Positions 42,228 through 52,147 of a stretch of DNA of 64,000 nt are shown here, one piece after another. The stretch lies in contig JAFRZW010000002.1 in NCBI GenBank assembly GCA_017442365.1, positions 62,001 through 126,000 on the forward strand. Reading direction: 5' to 3'. Below the pieces are notes generated by a model, which searched no databases, was not told the origin of the DNA, and worked only from the letters and a program-made list of their open reading frames with translations. Numbering within the stretch: the first letter of the stretch is position 1; the number at the start of each line of letters is the position of its first letter. Both the position numbers and the translations under genes were made by a program. This stretch comes from Rikenellaceae bacterium. Lineage in GTDB: Bacteria > Bacteroidota > Bacteroidia > Bacteroidales > Rikenellaceae.

Positions 42228-43708
42228 ACGTAGGGCAAAGATAACGATTTTTTTCGCGTTTTGCGTCGTGCGAGTTCGGTAATCACGATCGCAGCGGCAT
42301 AAATTATCACGACCGTCCAGCTGTTGATGTCGGTTGTGAATTGTGTCCAATCCATCTCGGCAGCCACCGCAACACAACGGTTCTCGGCCTCGGCGATAGC
42401 TCCTGCCGCGCGTGCCACAAAGCCCCAAGAGGTAGGGACAAATATAGTCATAACCGACAGAACAACAAGCCCATAGCCCAGCAGCACAACCAGCGGATTG
42501 AGGACCACACCCACCATTGCCACGCGCCCAAACCAATACGCCACGAGCGGTGCTGTCGCCAGCGTGCAGACGGCTCCGATCACAACGGTCGAGGTCAGCA
42601 GGTTGAGAAGTCCATTTCGTGTTCGCAGTTGCGCGCAAAATGGTACAGCCCAATAGATTATGGCCGCCACAGCCACCACCGAAAGTTGAAAACTCACGTC
42701 GCCCAAAAGCGACGGACGCACGATCAACATCACCATCGCCACCGTAGCCAGCACATTTCCCGAGCGATAGCTTGCGCCACTCGCCAATGCAAACTGCAAC
42801 GCGCTGAACATCAGCGCCGCACGTACAACACTCACCGCCATTCCCGTCATTGCTGCGTATCCCCAAACTACTGCCACGACCGCCAAATTCAGCAGTTGCG
42901 ATCCGCGCGCGAGCAGTGTCAGCCATCGCAACAAAATGTTGGCCACGACAAAGACTATCGCCACGTGCAGACCCGACACAGCCAGAAGGTGCGACGAACC
43001 GCTAAGTGTGTATTGCTCACGCAGTTGCGCACTCATTGTTGTTCGTTTTCCGGTCGCAATGGCGGTGCAGAGTGCCAACTGATCGCCTTCGAGCCTACTC
43101 GCCCTCAGCCGTTCTGCCGCCCAATGTTGCAGTCGGCTCGACGCTCTACGTAGCGACCCCGTTTTGCCCACACGAACGAGGGGAGTCGAGCGATAGATTG
43201 CCACCCGTCCCACGTATCCGCGCGAGTGCATCAATCGCACGTAACTATTGGTACTATCGGCCAGCGGACGGAGCTGTGTGTAGATCGCAATACGCTCACC
43301 TACTGTGAGTTGTGTTGCGCTGTCGGTGCTGATTATCACACGTCGGTCGCACTCGTGCCACGTGCTGTCCGTATTGCTGCGGTACCAGCTCACGCTGGCC
43401 GAGGAGCGTTTCCAGGTGCCACGATCGGCGGGCTCCTCGTCGATGGTTAGCAGTAGTGTCAGTGGCTCGTCGAGGGACGGAGTGTCGTGCCTAAATTCGC
43501 TCAGTGAGGCTGCCACTCCCGTCATCACGAATGCCAGCAAGAGCGCGATTTCGCCTATGCGGTCGCGTCGAAACGAACACAGATAAAACGTTGCTGCACA
43601 AACTATTACAACCCACAATGGCACGCTGACCCACGCACCGATGACCATTCCCGCAACAAGTGCCACGAGCAGAATCAACATTGGTGATCGTGTAGCGAAT
43701 CGGCTCAT
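42224..43708 (-). CDS. ComEC/Rec2 family protein lacking the beta-lactamase domain
   Basis: Start set at the ATG at 43706-43708 (MSRFATRSPMLILL). The 494-residue protein has two or three N-terminal helices, a DUF4131-like OB-fold region (about 75-190), then the competence domain with GSSHLLAVSGLHVAIV and seven or so membrane helices. ComEC forms the channel for single-stranded DNA uptake. The C-terminal metallo-beta-lactamase (nuclease) domain is not present. It ends within the methyltransferase start and lies 19 bp after xerD. Confidence 0.85.
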   Translation of the reverse strand: MSRFATRSPMLILLVALVAGMVIGAWVSVPLWVVIVCAATFYLCSFRRDRIGEIALLLAFVMTGVAASLSEFRHDTPSLDEPLTLLLTIDEEPADRGTWKRSSASVSWYRSNTDSTWHECDRRVIISTDSATQLTVGERIAIYTQLRPLADSTNSYVRLMHSRGYVGRVAIYRSTPLVRVGKTGSLRRASSRLQHWAAERLRASRLEGDQLALCTAIATGKRTTMSAQLREQYTLSGSSHLLAVSGLHVAIVFVVANILLRWLTLLARGSQLLNLAVVAVVWGYAAMTGMAVSVVRAALMFSALQFALASGASYRSGNVLATVAMVMLIVRPSLLGDVSFQLSVVAVAAIIYWAVPFCAQLRTRNGLLNLLTSTVVIGAVCTLATAPLVAYWFGRVAMVGVVLNPLVVLLGYGLVVLSVMTIFVPTSWGFVARAAGAIAEAENRCVAVAAEMDWTQFTTDINSWTVVIIYAAAIVITELARRKTRKKSLSLPYV

Positions 43709-43727
43709 TTTGGGAATGTGTTGTGGG

Positions 43728-44639
43728 TTAAATGTTGAGATGATCCTCGACGGTGCGACGCAGGTGGTCGAAGTCGAGGTGGGTATAGATTTCGGTTGTG
43801 GTGATGTCGCTGTGGCCGAGCAGCACCTGAACTTGTCGAATGTCGGCACCGCCTACGAGCAGATGGGTGGCGAAACTGTGGCGGAACGAGTGCGGGCTGA
43901 CCGTCTTGTCGATACCTGCTGCCGCAACCGCCTGACGCACAAGTGTAAAGATCATCACGCGAGTGAGTTTCGATCCACGTCGATTCAGAAAAACGACGCT
44001 GGCACTCTTGCGATCCGCGACCTCGGTCTGCTTGCGGTAGGTCAGGTATGCCTCCAAGCGCTGTCGAGCCATAACTCCCAGAGGTACAAAGCGTTGCTTG
44101 TTGCCTTTGCCCACCACGCGCACCAGATTCTCGTCGAAGTCAATATCCTCGAAACGCAGTTCGACCAACTCCGTTACGCGCAGTCCGCAGCTATACATCA
44201 TCTCGATAATGGCTCGGTTGCGCACACCGAGTTTGGTCGTCGGGTCGATTGCCTCGATAATCGAATCGACCTCCGCAACCGTCAGAACATCAGGCAGATG
44301 CTGTCCCACTTTGGGCGATTCGATATCGTCGATTGGCGAAGTCTCGATACGGTCGGTGAGCATCATAAACCCGAACAGACTGCGCAGACTGCTCAAAATA
44401 CGCGCTTGCGAACGTGGTTCAAGTCCGCGATCGAACAGGTGCGCCATAAACTCGTTGATGGTTTGCGTGGTAACGCGCGTGGGTGCGATGGGGCGGTCGA
44501 GTGCGGAGCAATAGGTGGCCAGCCGTTCGACGTCGCGCATATAGGCCTCGACCGTATTTTCGGCCAAACGCTTCTCAACGGCGACATAGATCCGAAAACG
44601 ATCTAAAATTTCCTTCCAACTTTTGCTGTAATCTGCCAT
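43728..44639 (-). CDS. xerD: Site-specific tyrosine recombinase XerD
   Basis: The 303-residue recombinase has the N-terminal SAM-like domain (VEKRLAENTVEAYMRDVERL) and the catalytic domain with Arg in SCGLRVTEL, HSFRHSFATHLL (H-x-x-R), GHSDITTTEIYTH and the nucleophilic Tyr. XerCD resolves chromosome dimers at dif. Sequence alone does not fully separate XerC from XerD; the housekeeping context and length favour XerD. It heads a minus-strand run towards comEC. Confidence 0.9.
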   Translation of the reverse strand: MADYSKSWKEILDRFRIYVAVEKRLAENTVEAYMRDVERLATYCSALDRPIAPTRVTTQTINEFMAHLFDRGLEPRSQARILSSLRSLFGFMMLTDRIETSPIDDIESPKVGQHLPDVLTVAEVDSIIEAIDPTTKLGVRNRAIIEMMYSCGLRVTELVELRFEDIDFDENLVRVVGKGNKQRFVPLGVMARQRLEAYLTYRKQTEVADRKSASVVFLNRRGSKLTRVMIFTLVRQAVAAAGIDKTVSPHSFRHSFATHLLVGGADIRQVQVLLGHSDITTTEIYTHLDFDHLRRTVEDHLNI

Positions 44640-44716
44640 AAAACCATTAACTTTGAAGGTCGGAATGCGCCTTTTGCGCCCCGCAACAACGCGAAGATAC
44701 TAAATATTTATCAAAT

Positions 44717-45547
44717 ATGGACTACGTAGAACTCAATATTCCCTGCACGTCGGCCGAGCAGTCGGAGATTTTGGTTGCCGAGCTGGCCGAATGGCCCTTC
44801 GAGAGCTTCGAAAACGAGGGCACATCGCTCAAAGCATACATTCAACGCGAACGTCTGGTCGATTGTATGGGCGAGGTTGATGCCCTGCTGGCCTCGTATG
44901 GCATCGAGGGCGCACGCTACATCGAGATCGAAACGCAGAATTGGAACGCGCTGTGGGAGAGCAACTTCACTCCCGTCGATGTCGAGGGTAAGATACTGAT
45001 TCGCGCTCCGTTCCACCCGGCACAACCCGACTATCGGCTCGAAGTGGTCATTATGCCCAAGATGTCGTTCGGCACGGGTCATCACGCTACGACCTACCTG
45101 ATGAGCCGCGAGATGATCGGGCGCGATTATACGGGTCGCGTGGGTCTTGATATGGGTAGCGGTACGGGTGTGCTGGCCATTATCGCTGCCAAGTTCGGTG
45201 CCGAGCGTGTCGATGCGGTCGATATCGACGATTGGGCCTACGAGAACTGCATCGAGAACATCGCTCAGAATGGTGTTTCGGATCGCGTTGTGCCGATTTT
45301 GGGCGACGCCTCGGCCATCGAGGGCAAGCAGTATGACTTCATTTTGGCCAATATCAACCGCAATATTCTCATCGCCGATATGCCTCGTTACGCCGCAGCA
45401 CTGCGTTCGGGGGGCGAGCTGTATATGAGCGGAATCCTCGAACGCGATGTCGAGGACGTGCGTCTGCGCGCTGCCGAATTTGGTATCGAGATGGACGGCG
45501 CACGCTTCCGAAACGGCTGGGCTGTGATGCGTTGCGTGAAACGATAA
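44717..45547 (+). CDS. prmA: Ribosomal protein L11 methyltransferase
   Basis: The 276-residue protein has the N-terminal substrate-binding domain (about 1-95), the linker FGTGHHATT and the SAM motif GLDMGSGTGVLAIIAAK at about residue 149. ILANINRNIL follows, a clear match to the PrmA catalytic loop. It methylates lysines of L11. recO follows after 22 bp. Confidence 0.93.
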   Translation: MDYVELNIPCTSAEQSEILVAELAEWPFESFENEGTSLKAYIQRERLVDCMGEVDALLASYGIEGARYIEIETQNWNALWESNFTPVDVEGKILIRAPFHPAQPDYRLEVVIMPKMSFGTGHHATTYLMSREMIGRDYTGRVGLDMGSGTGVLAIIAAKFGAERVDAVDIDDWAYENCIENIAQNGVSDRVVPILGDASAIEGKQYDFILANINRNILIADMPRYAAALRSGGELYMSGILERDVEDVRLRAAEFGIEMDGARFRNGWAVMRCVKR

Positions 45548-45569
45548 ATCGCTGATACTCAATCCCTCG

Positions 45570-46295
45570 ATGAAGAGCTACAAGACGCGCGGCATTGTGC
45601 TCCATACGGTGCGCTACGGCGAGAAATCGGTCGTGGCCTATCTGCTTACGGACACGCTCGGACGGCAGACCTATATGGTCGGGGGCGTCGGTTCGGGCAA
45701 GGGTCGCAGCAACAAGATGGCGCTGCTGCAACCGATGTTTCCGCTGTCGATCGAGGGTTTGGAGTCGCCCCGTACCGAGATGCACCGCTTTCGCGAGGCG
45801 GTGCTGGCCTTTCCGTTGCAGTCGATGCCCTTCGATGTGCGAAAATCGACTATCGCGATGTTTATGGCCGAGGTCATCTATCGGCTGATCAAGGAGTCCG
45901 AGCCCAACTCTCCGCTGTTCGATTTCGTCTGGCATTCGGTCGAGGTGCTCGACACGATCGAGGAGGGTGTGGCCAATTTTCACCTGTGGTTTTTGGTGGG
46001 ATTGAGCCGATATTTGGGATTTTTTCCGGGCAATGAGTACCACGACGGGGCGTGGTTCGATATCCGTGAGGGTGTCTATGTATCGGCACCTCCATTGCAC
46101 GGAGTGGCTATGAATCAGGCAAATGCGCGGTTGTTCAATCAGTTTGTCGAGTGCGAAGTTGGCGAGTTGGCAACCATTGGGCTGAACCGCTCGGCACGTG
46201 TCGATTTCTTAAATTCGATGCTCATCTACTTCGGCTACCACCTCGACGCAATCCACCGCGTGCGCTCGATCGAGATTCTTCGTGAGGTTTTCTGA
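45570..46295 (+). CDS. recO: DNA repair protein RecO
   Basis: The 241-residue protein starts with the OB fold typical of RecO (KTRGIVLHTVRYGEKSVVAYLLT, GRQTYMVGGV), followed by a helical domain. The four-Cys zinc finger found in many RecO proteins is absent; the corresponding stretch reads WFDIREGVYVSAPP. RecO loads RecA with RecR on SSB-coated gaps. It is downstream of prmA and convergent with comF. Confidence 0.88.
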   Translation: MKSYKTRGIVLHTVRYGEKSVVAYLLTDTLGRQTYMVGGVGSGKGRSNKMALLQPMFPLSIEGLESPRTEMHRFREAVLAFPLQSMPFDVRKSTIAMFMAEVIYRLIKESEPNSPLFDFVWHSVEVLDTIEEGVANFHLWFLVGLSRYLGFFPGNEYHDGAWFDIREGVYVSAPPLHGVAMNQANARLFNQFVECEVGELATIGLNRSARVDFLNSMLIYFGYHLDAIHRVRSIEILREVF

Positions 46296-46324
46296 TCTCA
46301 AAACCGAAACCGCAAAGCACATAA

Positions 46325-47056
46325 TCAGAACAGGTCGGCTACTTCGCGCTGCGAGACAGCAAGAGTTACCACGCTGATTTGGCAGTCGGGAGCCACGCGC
46401 AGGATCGCTTCTGCGCAAGCGCAAATGGTTGCACCAGTGGTAAATACGTCATCGACCAACAGCACGTGCTTGCCCGCAAACGATGCTCCGCGGCGTGTTG
46501 CAAAATGCCCGTGAACATTGTCCCAGCGTTCGTTTTTCGAGTGGCGAGTTTGCGAAGTTGTGTAGCGTGTGCGGCGCAATGCGTGGTGGTTGATGGGGCG
46601 TTTGAGCACTCGCGCCACGCCCTCGGCCAAGTACTCCGATTGGTTATATCCGCGCCACATTCGACGTAGCGGGTGCAGCGGCACGGGCACAATCACATCG
46701 ACCGACTCGAAGGCGTGCGAACGAGCCATCTCACCACCTAACCATTCGCCCATATCGCGCGCCAAACGCCACTTCGAACCATACTTAAATGCGTGAATAA
46801 TACGACGATAGGGGCTTCCTTCGATATAGAAATAGAGAGCCGATGCCTGCACAAACGGCACGAGTCCCCACAGCCGACGCTCCATTGCATTGTCGATGCG
46901 ACCAATGTAGCCGGTCATCGGCATTGCCACGCGGCAGCAGTTGCAGATGACCTGCTCGCCCTCGCTCAGCGTAGCGTTGCAAACGGGGCACGTGGGCGGG
47001 AAAATGAGTGCAAGAAGATCGCCCGCAGCACGATGTAACTTATTGAGGATCAACAT
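46325..47056 (-). CDS. ComF family phosphoribosyltransferase-like protein
   Basis: The 243-residue protein has an N-terminal zinc motif (CPVCNATL, CNCC), the middle segment FKYGSKWRLARDMGEWL and the PRPP-binding motif VLLVDDVFTTGATICACAE near residue 197. ComF proteins are linked to competence and to fork restart with PriA. Here the start overlaps the 3' end of priA by 17 bp, so the two are translated together. Confidence 0.9.
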   Translation of the reverse strand: MLILNKLHRAAGDLLALIFPPTCPVCNATLSEGEQVICNCCRVAMPMTGYIGRIDNAMERRLWGLVPFVQASALYFYIEGSPYRRIIHAFKYGSKWRLARDMGEWLGGEMARSHAFESVDVIVPVPLHPLRRMWRGYNQSEYLAEGVARVLKRPINHHALRRTRYTTSQTRHSKNERWDNVHGHFATRRGASFAGKHVLLVDDVFTTGATICACAEAILRVAPDCQISVVTLAVSQREVADLF

Positions 47057-49298
47057 CGCAAGAGATCACTATCGAGTTCCAATCACGATTTTGACGGATC
47101 GCTTCGATCTGCTCGCGGAGCAAGTTTCGGGCGTGCGTGAACGAGAGCGAATTTTCGATTTTGAGCAGAAAACCGAGGATATAGACCCCGCCGATTCGAT
47201 CGACAGGTGGCGATTGCGGTCCGAGCACGCGCTGACCAAACACCTCGCGCAATGCAACGCCCAACTGACGAGCCGCCGCACGCAACAATTGAGGGTCGCG
47301 GTGGCGCATCGTAAGACTTATCAAGTGAGCGTATGGAGGATAGTGAAACGCCTCACGCTCACGTAGTTGCATATTGACCATCGACAAATAATCACCCTCG
47401 GCAGCCTGTCGAATCACGGGGTGCAGCGGTTGTGAGGTTTGGACTACGACCTCGCCCGCGGTTTGGCGGCGTCCGGCACGTCCCGCAACCTGCGTGATGA
47501 GCTGAAACGCACGCTCCGATGAGCGAAAATCGGGATAGTTGAGCAGGTTGTCGGCATTGAGAATCCCGACCAGACTCACGCGCGAGAAGTCGAAACCTTT
47601 GGTTATCATCTGCGTTCCGACAAGCAGGTCGGTAGTGCCGCTTTCGAAACGTCTAATGATCTCATTGTAAGCTCGTTGCGATGTTGCACTGTCGCGGTCG
47701 AGGCGGTCTATTCGAGCCTTCGGGAAGATTTGCGTCAGCTCCTCTTCGACCTTCTCCGTTCCGAATCCACGCAACGTTACATCGGCCACGCGACACGAAG
47801 GACAATGCTCGGGAAGTGGCTGAGAATGACCACAATAATGGCACCGAAGCGTGTTTGGACGGTGATACGTGAGCGACACATTGCAGTGCGGACACTCGAC
47901 CACGCGACCGCACTCGGTGCATTCGACGTATGGCGAAAATCCGCGTCGATTTTGGAACAGCATCGCCTGCTCACCGCGCTCCAAAACCTCGCCTATGCGA
48001 TCCAGCAGCGCTTTGTTGAAGTGCGAGTAGCGTTCGCCTCGTTTGGCTGCCCGAAGCGTATCCGAGATGATGATTCGGGGCATTTGTGCTCCACCGTAAC
48101 GCTCTGTGAGAGAGACATATCCATACTTGCCGCGATAGGCATTCATAAAGCTCTCGATCGAGGGCGTCGCACTGCCCATCACCACCCGTGCGTCGTACAT
48201 CGATGCCGCCACAACGGCCGTATCGCGGGCATTATATCGCGGTGCGGGATCGTTCTGTTTATAGCTCGCGTCGTGCTCCTCATCAACCACAATGAGGCGT
48301 GGGTGTGCCAACGGCAGCAGCAACGCCGAGCGCGTTCCGACGATCAGTCGTCCCGCAGCCGAGTGCAGCAGTCGCAAGTAGATATCTGTTCGGCGTGTGT
48401 CGGTCAGTTTCGAGTGGTAGGCCACCACACGATCGCCAAAATAGCAACGCAGGCGTGCGATCAACTGCTCCGTCAAGGCTATCTCGGGTACCAACATCAC
48501 CACATCGCCACCATCGCATAATGCTTTGTGTATCAGATGGATATATATCTCGGTTTTGCCCGAACCCGTAACTCCGTGCAGCAACACGCAACGCTTCGAC
48601 GAATGCAACTCCTCAATCGAGCGCAGAGCCTTTGCTTGCGCCTCGGAGAGTGTTGGCAGTTCGTCGCTCAGCTCTTCGCTGCAAAATGCAGCCTCGCGTT
48701 CGCGTTCGTGAAACTCGACTAAACCCTTGTCGGCCAACGCTTTGAGTGCCGCAGCATCGGCTCTTAGCGAGCGCGTGCGTACTTCGCCTCCGAAATCCGT
48801 ATCAGTCAATCGATCAGCCACCTCCAACAACGCCTCATATTGTTTCGGAGCGCGACGTGCAAGGCGCTCAAACCACTCATTCAGAGCCTCTTGTGAGCGT
48901 AACTCCTCACGCAAAGATACCGTGCGTTCGTGCGCCACGCGAAATTCGTCCTGTTCGAACTCCTCGTCGGACATTCCGCTGGGTTTCATCTTCGAGGGCA
49001 GCGCCGCGCGCATTACCTCGCCCACCGTGCACATATAGTAGTCGGCAATCCACTCCCACAGACGACGTTGCTCGGCCGATAGTAGCGGTTCGGGATAGAG
49101 TATTCGTTGGATCTGTTTGGTGCGGAACGGCGGGCGCTCCGAGGTGATTGCCCAGACAATTCCGGTATAGATTTTTCGCGCGCCCAGCTGTACCACAACA
49201 GCCTGACCTTCACGCAGATGATTAGCCAGCTCACCCTCGGCCGAGAAGGTGAACGACGGCTGCGCCAACGGCAAGACTATATGTGCGTAGAGGGTCAT
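47040..49298 (-). CDS. priA: Primosomal protein N' (PriA helicase)
   Basis: The 752-residue replication-restart helicase shows the N-terminal 3'-DNA-binding domain, Walker A LHGVTGSGKTEIYIH at about residues 240-254, DEEHDASYK and SATPS. The insertion with eight Cys (CTECGRVVECPHC, CHYCG, CPSC) binds two zinc ions. The helicase C-terminal lobe shows LVGTQMITKGFDF. PriA reloads DnaB at stalled forks. comF follows with overlap. Confidence 0.95.
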   Translation of the reverse strand: MTLYAHIVLPLAQPSFTFSAEGELANHLREGQAVVVQLGARKIYTGIVWAITSERPPFRTKQIQRILYPEPLLSAEQRRLWEWIADYYMCTVGEVMRAALPSKMKPSGMSDEEFEQDEFRVAHERTVSLREELRSQEALNEWFERLARRAPKQYEALLEVADRLTDTDFGGEVRTRSLRADAAALKALADKGLVEFHEREREAAFCSEELSDELPTLSEAQAKALRSIEELHSSKRCVLLHGVTGSGKTEIYIHLIHKALCDGGDVVMLVPEIALTEQLIARLRCYFGDRVVAYHSKLTDTRRTDIYLRLLHSAAGRLIVGTRSALLLPLAHPRLIVVDEEHDASYKQNDPAPRYNARDTAVVAASMYDARVVMGSATPSIESFMNAYRGKYGYVSLTERYGGAQMPRIIISDTLRAAKRGERYSHFNKALLDRIGEVLERGEQAMLFQNRRGFSPYVECTECGRVVECPHCNVSLTYHRPNTLRCHYCGHSQPLPEHCPSCRVADVTLRGFGTEKVEEELTQIFPKARIDRLDRDSATSQRAYNEIIRRFESGTTDLLVGTQMITKGFDFSRVSLVGILNADNLLNYPDFRSSERAFQLITQVAGRAGRRQTAGEVVVQTSQPLHPVIRQAAEGDYLSMVNMQLREREAFHYPPYAHLISLTMRHRDPQLLRAAARQLGVALREVFGQRVLGPQSPPVDRIGGVYILGFLLKIENSLSFTHARNLLREQIEAIRQNRDWNSIVISCDVDPQ

Positions 49299-49303
49299 TA
49301 TTT

Positions 49304-49357
49304 TAATTCACAATTCACGATTCACAATTCACAATTCACAATTCACAATTCACAATT
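49304..49357. repeat. Heptanucleotide ATTCACA tandem repeat, locus D
   Basis: Seven units of ATTCACA with one ATTCACG, right upstream of the priA start. The unit differs from the other loci (ATTCAAA/ATTCAAG) by one base. Confidence 0.85.
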
Positions 49358-49423
49358 TTCCTTAGCTACCAATGTTTTGGTTGTAAGATCACAATACGAT
49401 TCTCAAAAGCCAACGTTGAGTTG

Positions 49424-49457
49424 CGAAAAAAGCGGCTTGGGTAGGCCCCAAACCGCT
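49424..49457 (-). terminator. Terminator of the YitT gene
   Basis: On the minus strand AGCGGTTTGGG pairs with CCCAAGCCGCT (one mismatch), followed by six T residues. It lies 37 bp beyond the stop codon. Confidence 0.85.
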
Positions 49458-49493
49458 CTCTTTTCGATATCTTTCAGTGTGAGGGTGCGGGGA

Positions 49494-50378
49494 TTAACGC
49501 TTGATCTCCTCGAAGCCGCGACCATAGACGCCCGTAACGCTCGCATTCGAGATAAATGCGTCAGGATCAACACGTTTAACCGTGCGCAGAATGGTGCTTG
49601 TTTCGCTCTTGCGGCAGAGGACCATCACCACCTTAGTCGGCTCTTTGGTGAACCAGCCTGTGCCGTCCATCACCGTACAACCGCGGTGCAGTTCATTCAC
49701 GATGGCATCGGCAATGGCGTCGTGGTGCTTCGACATAATCATCAACTGCGACGACTTCTTGTCGCCGGCCAGCACCGCGTCGGCCGTGTAACCGCAAGCT
49801 GCAACTACCACATAACCAAAGATTACCATCTGAATATCGTGAGTTACGAGCAGCGACGAGCCGATGATGATGAAGTCGGTCATAAACAGGATTCTACCGT
49901 AGCTGATCGAGCGATATTTGTTGACGATCAGCGCGACGATATCCGTACCGCCCGATGTACCACCCTGCAACAAGCAGAGCGACACGCCGATACCCGACAA
50001 AATACCACCCAAGATCGACGACAACAGACGCTCCTCGCCCAACTGCATAATGTCGGCAGGCAGGTTTGCTTGCAGAATGTTCATCGCTACGGACAGCATA
50101 ATGATCGAGAAGATGGTCTTGGTGCTGAACTTCCAACCGACTATGAATGAGGCAACTACGATCAGTACGGCATTGATCAGGAATACCATTGTACCCAACT
50201 CGACCGTACCGCCCGATGCGTAATAGATCATCATTGCCAAACCGCTCGCGCCACCACCCGTACATCGTGCGGGGAGGATAATGCTCGACCACGCGAAGGC
50301 GTAGATCCACATTCCGAGCGTCATAATGCCGTACTCTTTGAGTGCGCGCAGAAGTTTCTGTGAGGTCGTTTCGGCCAT
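49494..50378 (-). CDS. YitT family membrane protein (DUF161/DUF2179)
   Basis: The 294-residue protein has about six membrane segments over residues 15-200, with the motif PARCTGGGASGLAMMIYY and GGTSGGTDIVALIV of the family. The soluble C-terminal DUF2179 domain (about 215-294) includes GVYGRGFEEIK. The physiological role is not established. It is a single gene with its own terminator. Confidence 0.88.
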   Translation of the reverse strand: MAETTSQKLLRALKEYGIMTLGMWIYAFAWSSIILPARCTGGGASGLAMMIYYASGGTVELGTMVFLINAVLIVVASFIVGWKFSTKTIFSIIMLSVAMNILQANLPADIMQLGEERLLSSILGGILSGIGVSLCLLQGGTSGGTDIVALIVNKYRSISYGRILFMTDFIIIGSSLLVTHDIQMVIFGYVVVAACGYTADAVLAGDKKSSQLMIMSKHHDAIADAIVNELHRGCTVMDGTGWFTKEPTKVVMVLCRKSETSTILRTVKRVDPDAFISNASVTGVYGRGFEEIKR

Positions 50379-50468
50379 AATTGAATGGGTTTTTATGGTG
50401 TTAAATCTGTTCTAAAATACAAAACTATTAAAAATTCTGCTTCGATGTATCGTGCGAGGGTGCTTTTT

Positions 50469-51431
50469 TTACAAATTTTCTTCCAAAATTTGTGTCGATT
50501 GCGGTTTATAGAGGTCGCCTTGGCGAGCGTCGAGTGCCTCCAAGCGTGCGTCGAGCATTGCCAGCAGCTGTTCGTTACGCACCAGCCCCCACCCCTCGGT
50601 GTGGTGGTATCGTGGGGGTGCCTCGCCCGCAAATCGCTCCACAACCAAGTCGGGACGCAGACGTCGCAAAATCTTGACAAACAGGTCGATATACTCCTCG
50701 ATCGACCACGTGCGGAAACGTTCGGGCGCACGATCATACTCGTCGGCCATTGCCGTTCCGCGGAAGAGTTGCAACTGATGGAATTTGACGGTAGTAAGTG
50801 GCAACGAATTGATCGTATCACATTGGTCTATAAGCATTTGGTCGCTCTCTTCGGGCAGTCCGAGGATAAAGTGCGCACCGCAATGCAGACCTCGCTCGGC
50901 GGTCATCTCCACCGCACGTCGGGCACACGCAAAGTCGTGGCCACGGTTGATTCGGGCGAGCGTTGCGTCGTAGCACGACTCGATTCCGTACTCGACCGCA
51001 ACATATTTCTCGCGCGCCAATTCCGCAAGTAGATCGAGCTTCTGCTGATCGACACAATCGGGGCGCGTACCGACGATTATGCCCTTCACCTGCGGGTGCG
51101 AGAGAGCCTCCGTGTAGAGCTCGCGCAGGCGTTCGACGGGCGCGTAAGTATTTGAGTATGATTGAAAATAGGCCAAATAACCTTCGGCTGTGCGGTAGCG
51201 TCGTGTGTGAAATTCGATACCCTCGTCGATCTGCTGCGTTATGCTCTTTGCGGGGTCGCAATAGGACGGCGTGAAGGCCTCGTTAATACAGAACGTGCAG
51301 CCACCCGTCGAGATCCGCCCATCACGATTCGGGCAGCCCAATGCCGCATTGATCGAGAGCTTCTGCACCCGACCGCCCATCAGCCTGCGAAAGTAGGCCG
51401 CATAGCTATTGAAACGACGAGAGTTGTTCAA
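50469..51431 (-). CDS. TIGR01212 (YhcC-like) radical SAM protein
   Basis: The iron-sulfur motif is CPNRDGRISTGGCTFC (Cys spaced 10 and 2), preceded by RRFNSYAAYFRRLMGGRVQKL, which matches the usual N-terminus of this family. The best start is therefore a TTG at 51429-51431, 11 bp after the stop of the upstream gene, giving 320 residues; the open frame further up overlaps the neighbour and is not conserved. Later motifs include VEYGIESCYD and HFILGLPEES. Its reaction is unknown; relatives are thought to act on tRNA or nucleotides. Confidence 0.82.
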   Translation of the reverse strand: MNNSRRFNSYAAYFRRLMGGRVQKLSINAALGCPNRDGRISTGGCTFCINEAFTPSYCDPAKSITQQIDEGIEFHTRRYRTAEGYLAYFQSYSNTYAPVERLRELYTEALSHPQVKGIIVGTRPDCVDQQKLDLLAELAREKYVAVEYGIESCYDATLARINRGHDFACARRAVEMTAERGLHCGAHFILGLPEESDQMLIDQCDTINSLPLTTVKFHQLQLFRGTAMADEYDRAPERFRTWSIEEYIDLFVKILRRLRPDLVVERFAGEAPPRYHHTEGWGLVRNEQLLAMLDARLEALDARQGDLYKPQSTQILEENL

Positions 51432-51442
51432 TTCACAATGTG

Positions 51443-52147
51443 TTATATCTTCGTTGTCTGCAACGCTTCGATGAACTCGGGGAAGGCACTCCACAGGTGC
51501 TCGGTCTGCAACCATAGTTCGCGCGCCAAAGCTGCTACCGAGGGTCGTTCGCCCGCGATGTCGGCGAGGTAGCCCTCGTCGATAGGGTGCTCGTCGGCGG
51601 TGAACTCGTCGAAGTAAGCCCCGAAACGCCTGCGGAAGTTGCGCACCTCGCCCGCTGGCAACGTGCCCGTGCGACGGTATTCGCTCCACAGGGTGAGGAT
51701 CTCCTTATCGGGATATTTGTCGCTGATGTCGTTGGCGATGTCGTCGTACGAATCGAACTCCTCCATTGCTAAGTAGGTGTATGCCAAGCGGATCGTTGCT
51801 TCGAGATGGTCCTCGGGATCGAGTTCGAGCAACATTTCGAGCATCGCCGCCGACATCTCCCAATCGCTGATCAGGAAGTGGTCGATGGCCGAGCAGTAGA
51901 TCACCTCCAAGGCCGCTTGCGAGTTGTCGTCCTCCCACTCGAAGATCACCTCGTCCGAGTCGGGAATCAGCTCTTCGAGGCGTTGCACAGCGTGGTAGCG
52001 AGTGTTGCAGGCAGCCTCGATGTCGCCCTGCTGCTCCTCGCGGCGCGAGCGTGCGAGAATCTCGACAAAATCCCAATTTCGATCCGCAGGATCGGCTACC
52101 AGACGAAAGGTCTGGTCGGCAGTCGGTCTAAGCTGTGGGCGTATCAT
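51443..52147 (-). CDS. Hypothetical acidic helical-repeat protein
   Basis: The 234-residue protein is acidic and predicted mostly helical, with a TPR-like central part (about 75-150; AAMLEMLLELDPEDHLEATIRLAYTYLAMEEFD). No signal peptide or membrane segment is seen. I do not recognise a specific family; short TPR-type adaptor is the closest description. The start lies inside the end of cstA (20-bp overlap), indicating translational coupling with the transporter. Confidence 0.65.
   Translation of the reverse strand: MIRPQLRPTADQTFRLVADPADRNWDFVEILARSRREEQQGDIEAACNTRYHAVQRLEELIPDSDEVIFEWEDDNSQAALEVIYCSAIDHFLISDWEMSAAMLEMLLELDPEDHLEATIRLAYTYLAMEEFDSYDDIANDISDKYPDKEILTLWSEYRRTGTLPAGEVRNFRRRFGAYFDEFTADEHPIDEGYLADIAGERPSVAALARELWLQTEHLWSAFPEFIEALQTTKI

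Noticed and set aside
49304..49357. Heptanucleotide arrays as CRISPR or attachment sites
   Set aside because: Units of 7 bp without spacers and with no integrase nearby; simple tandem repeats fit better.
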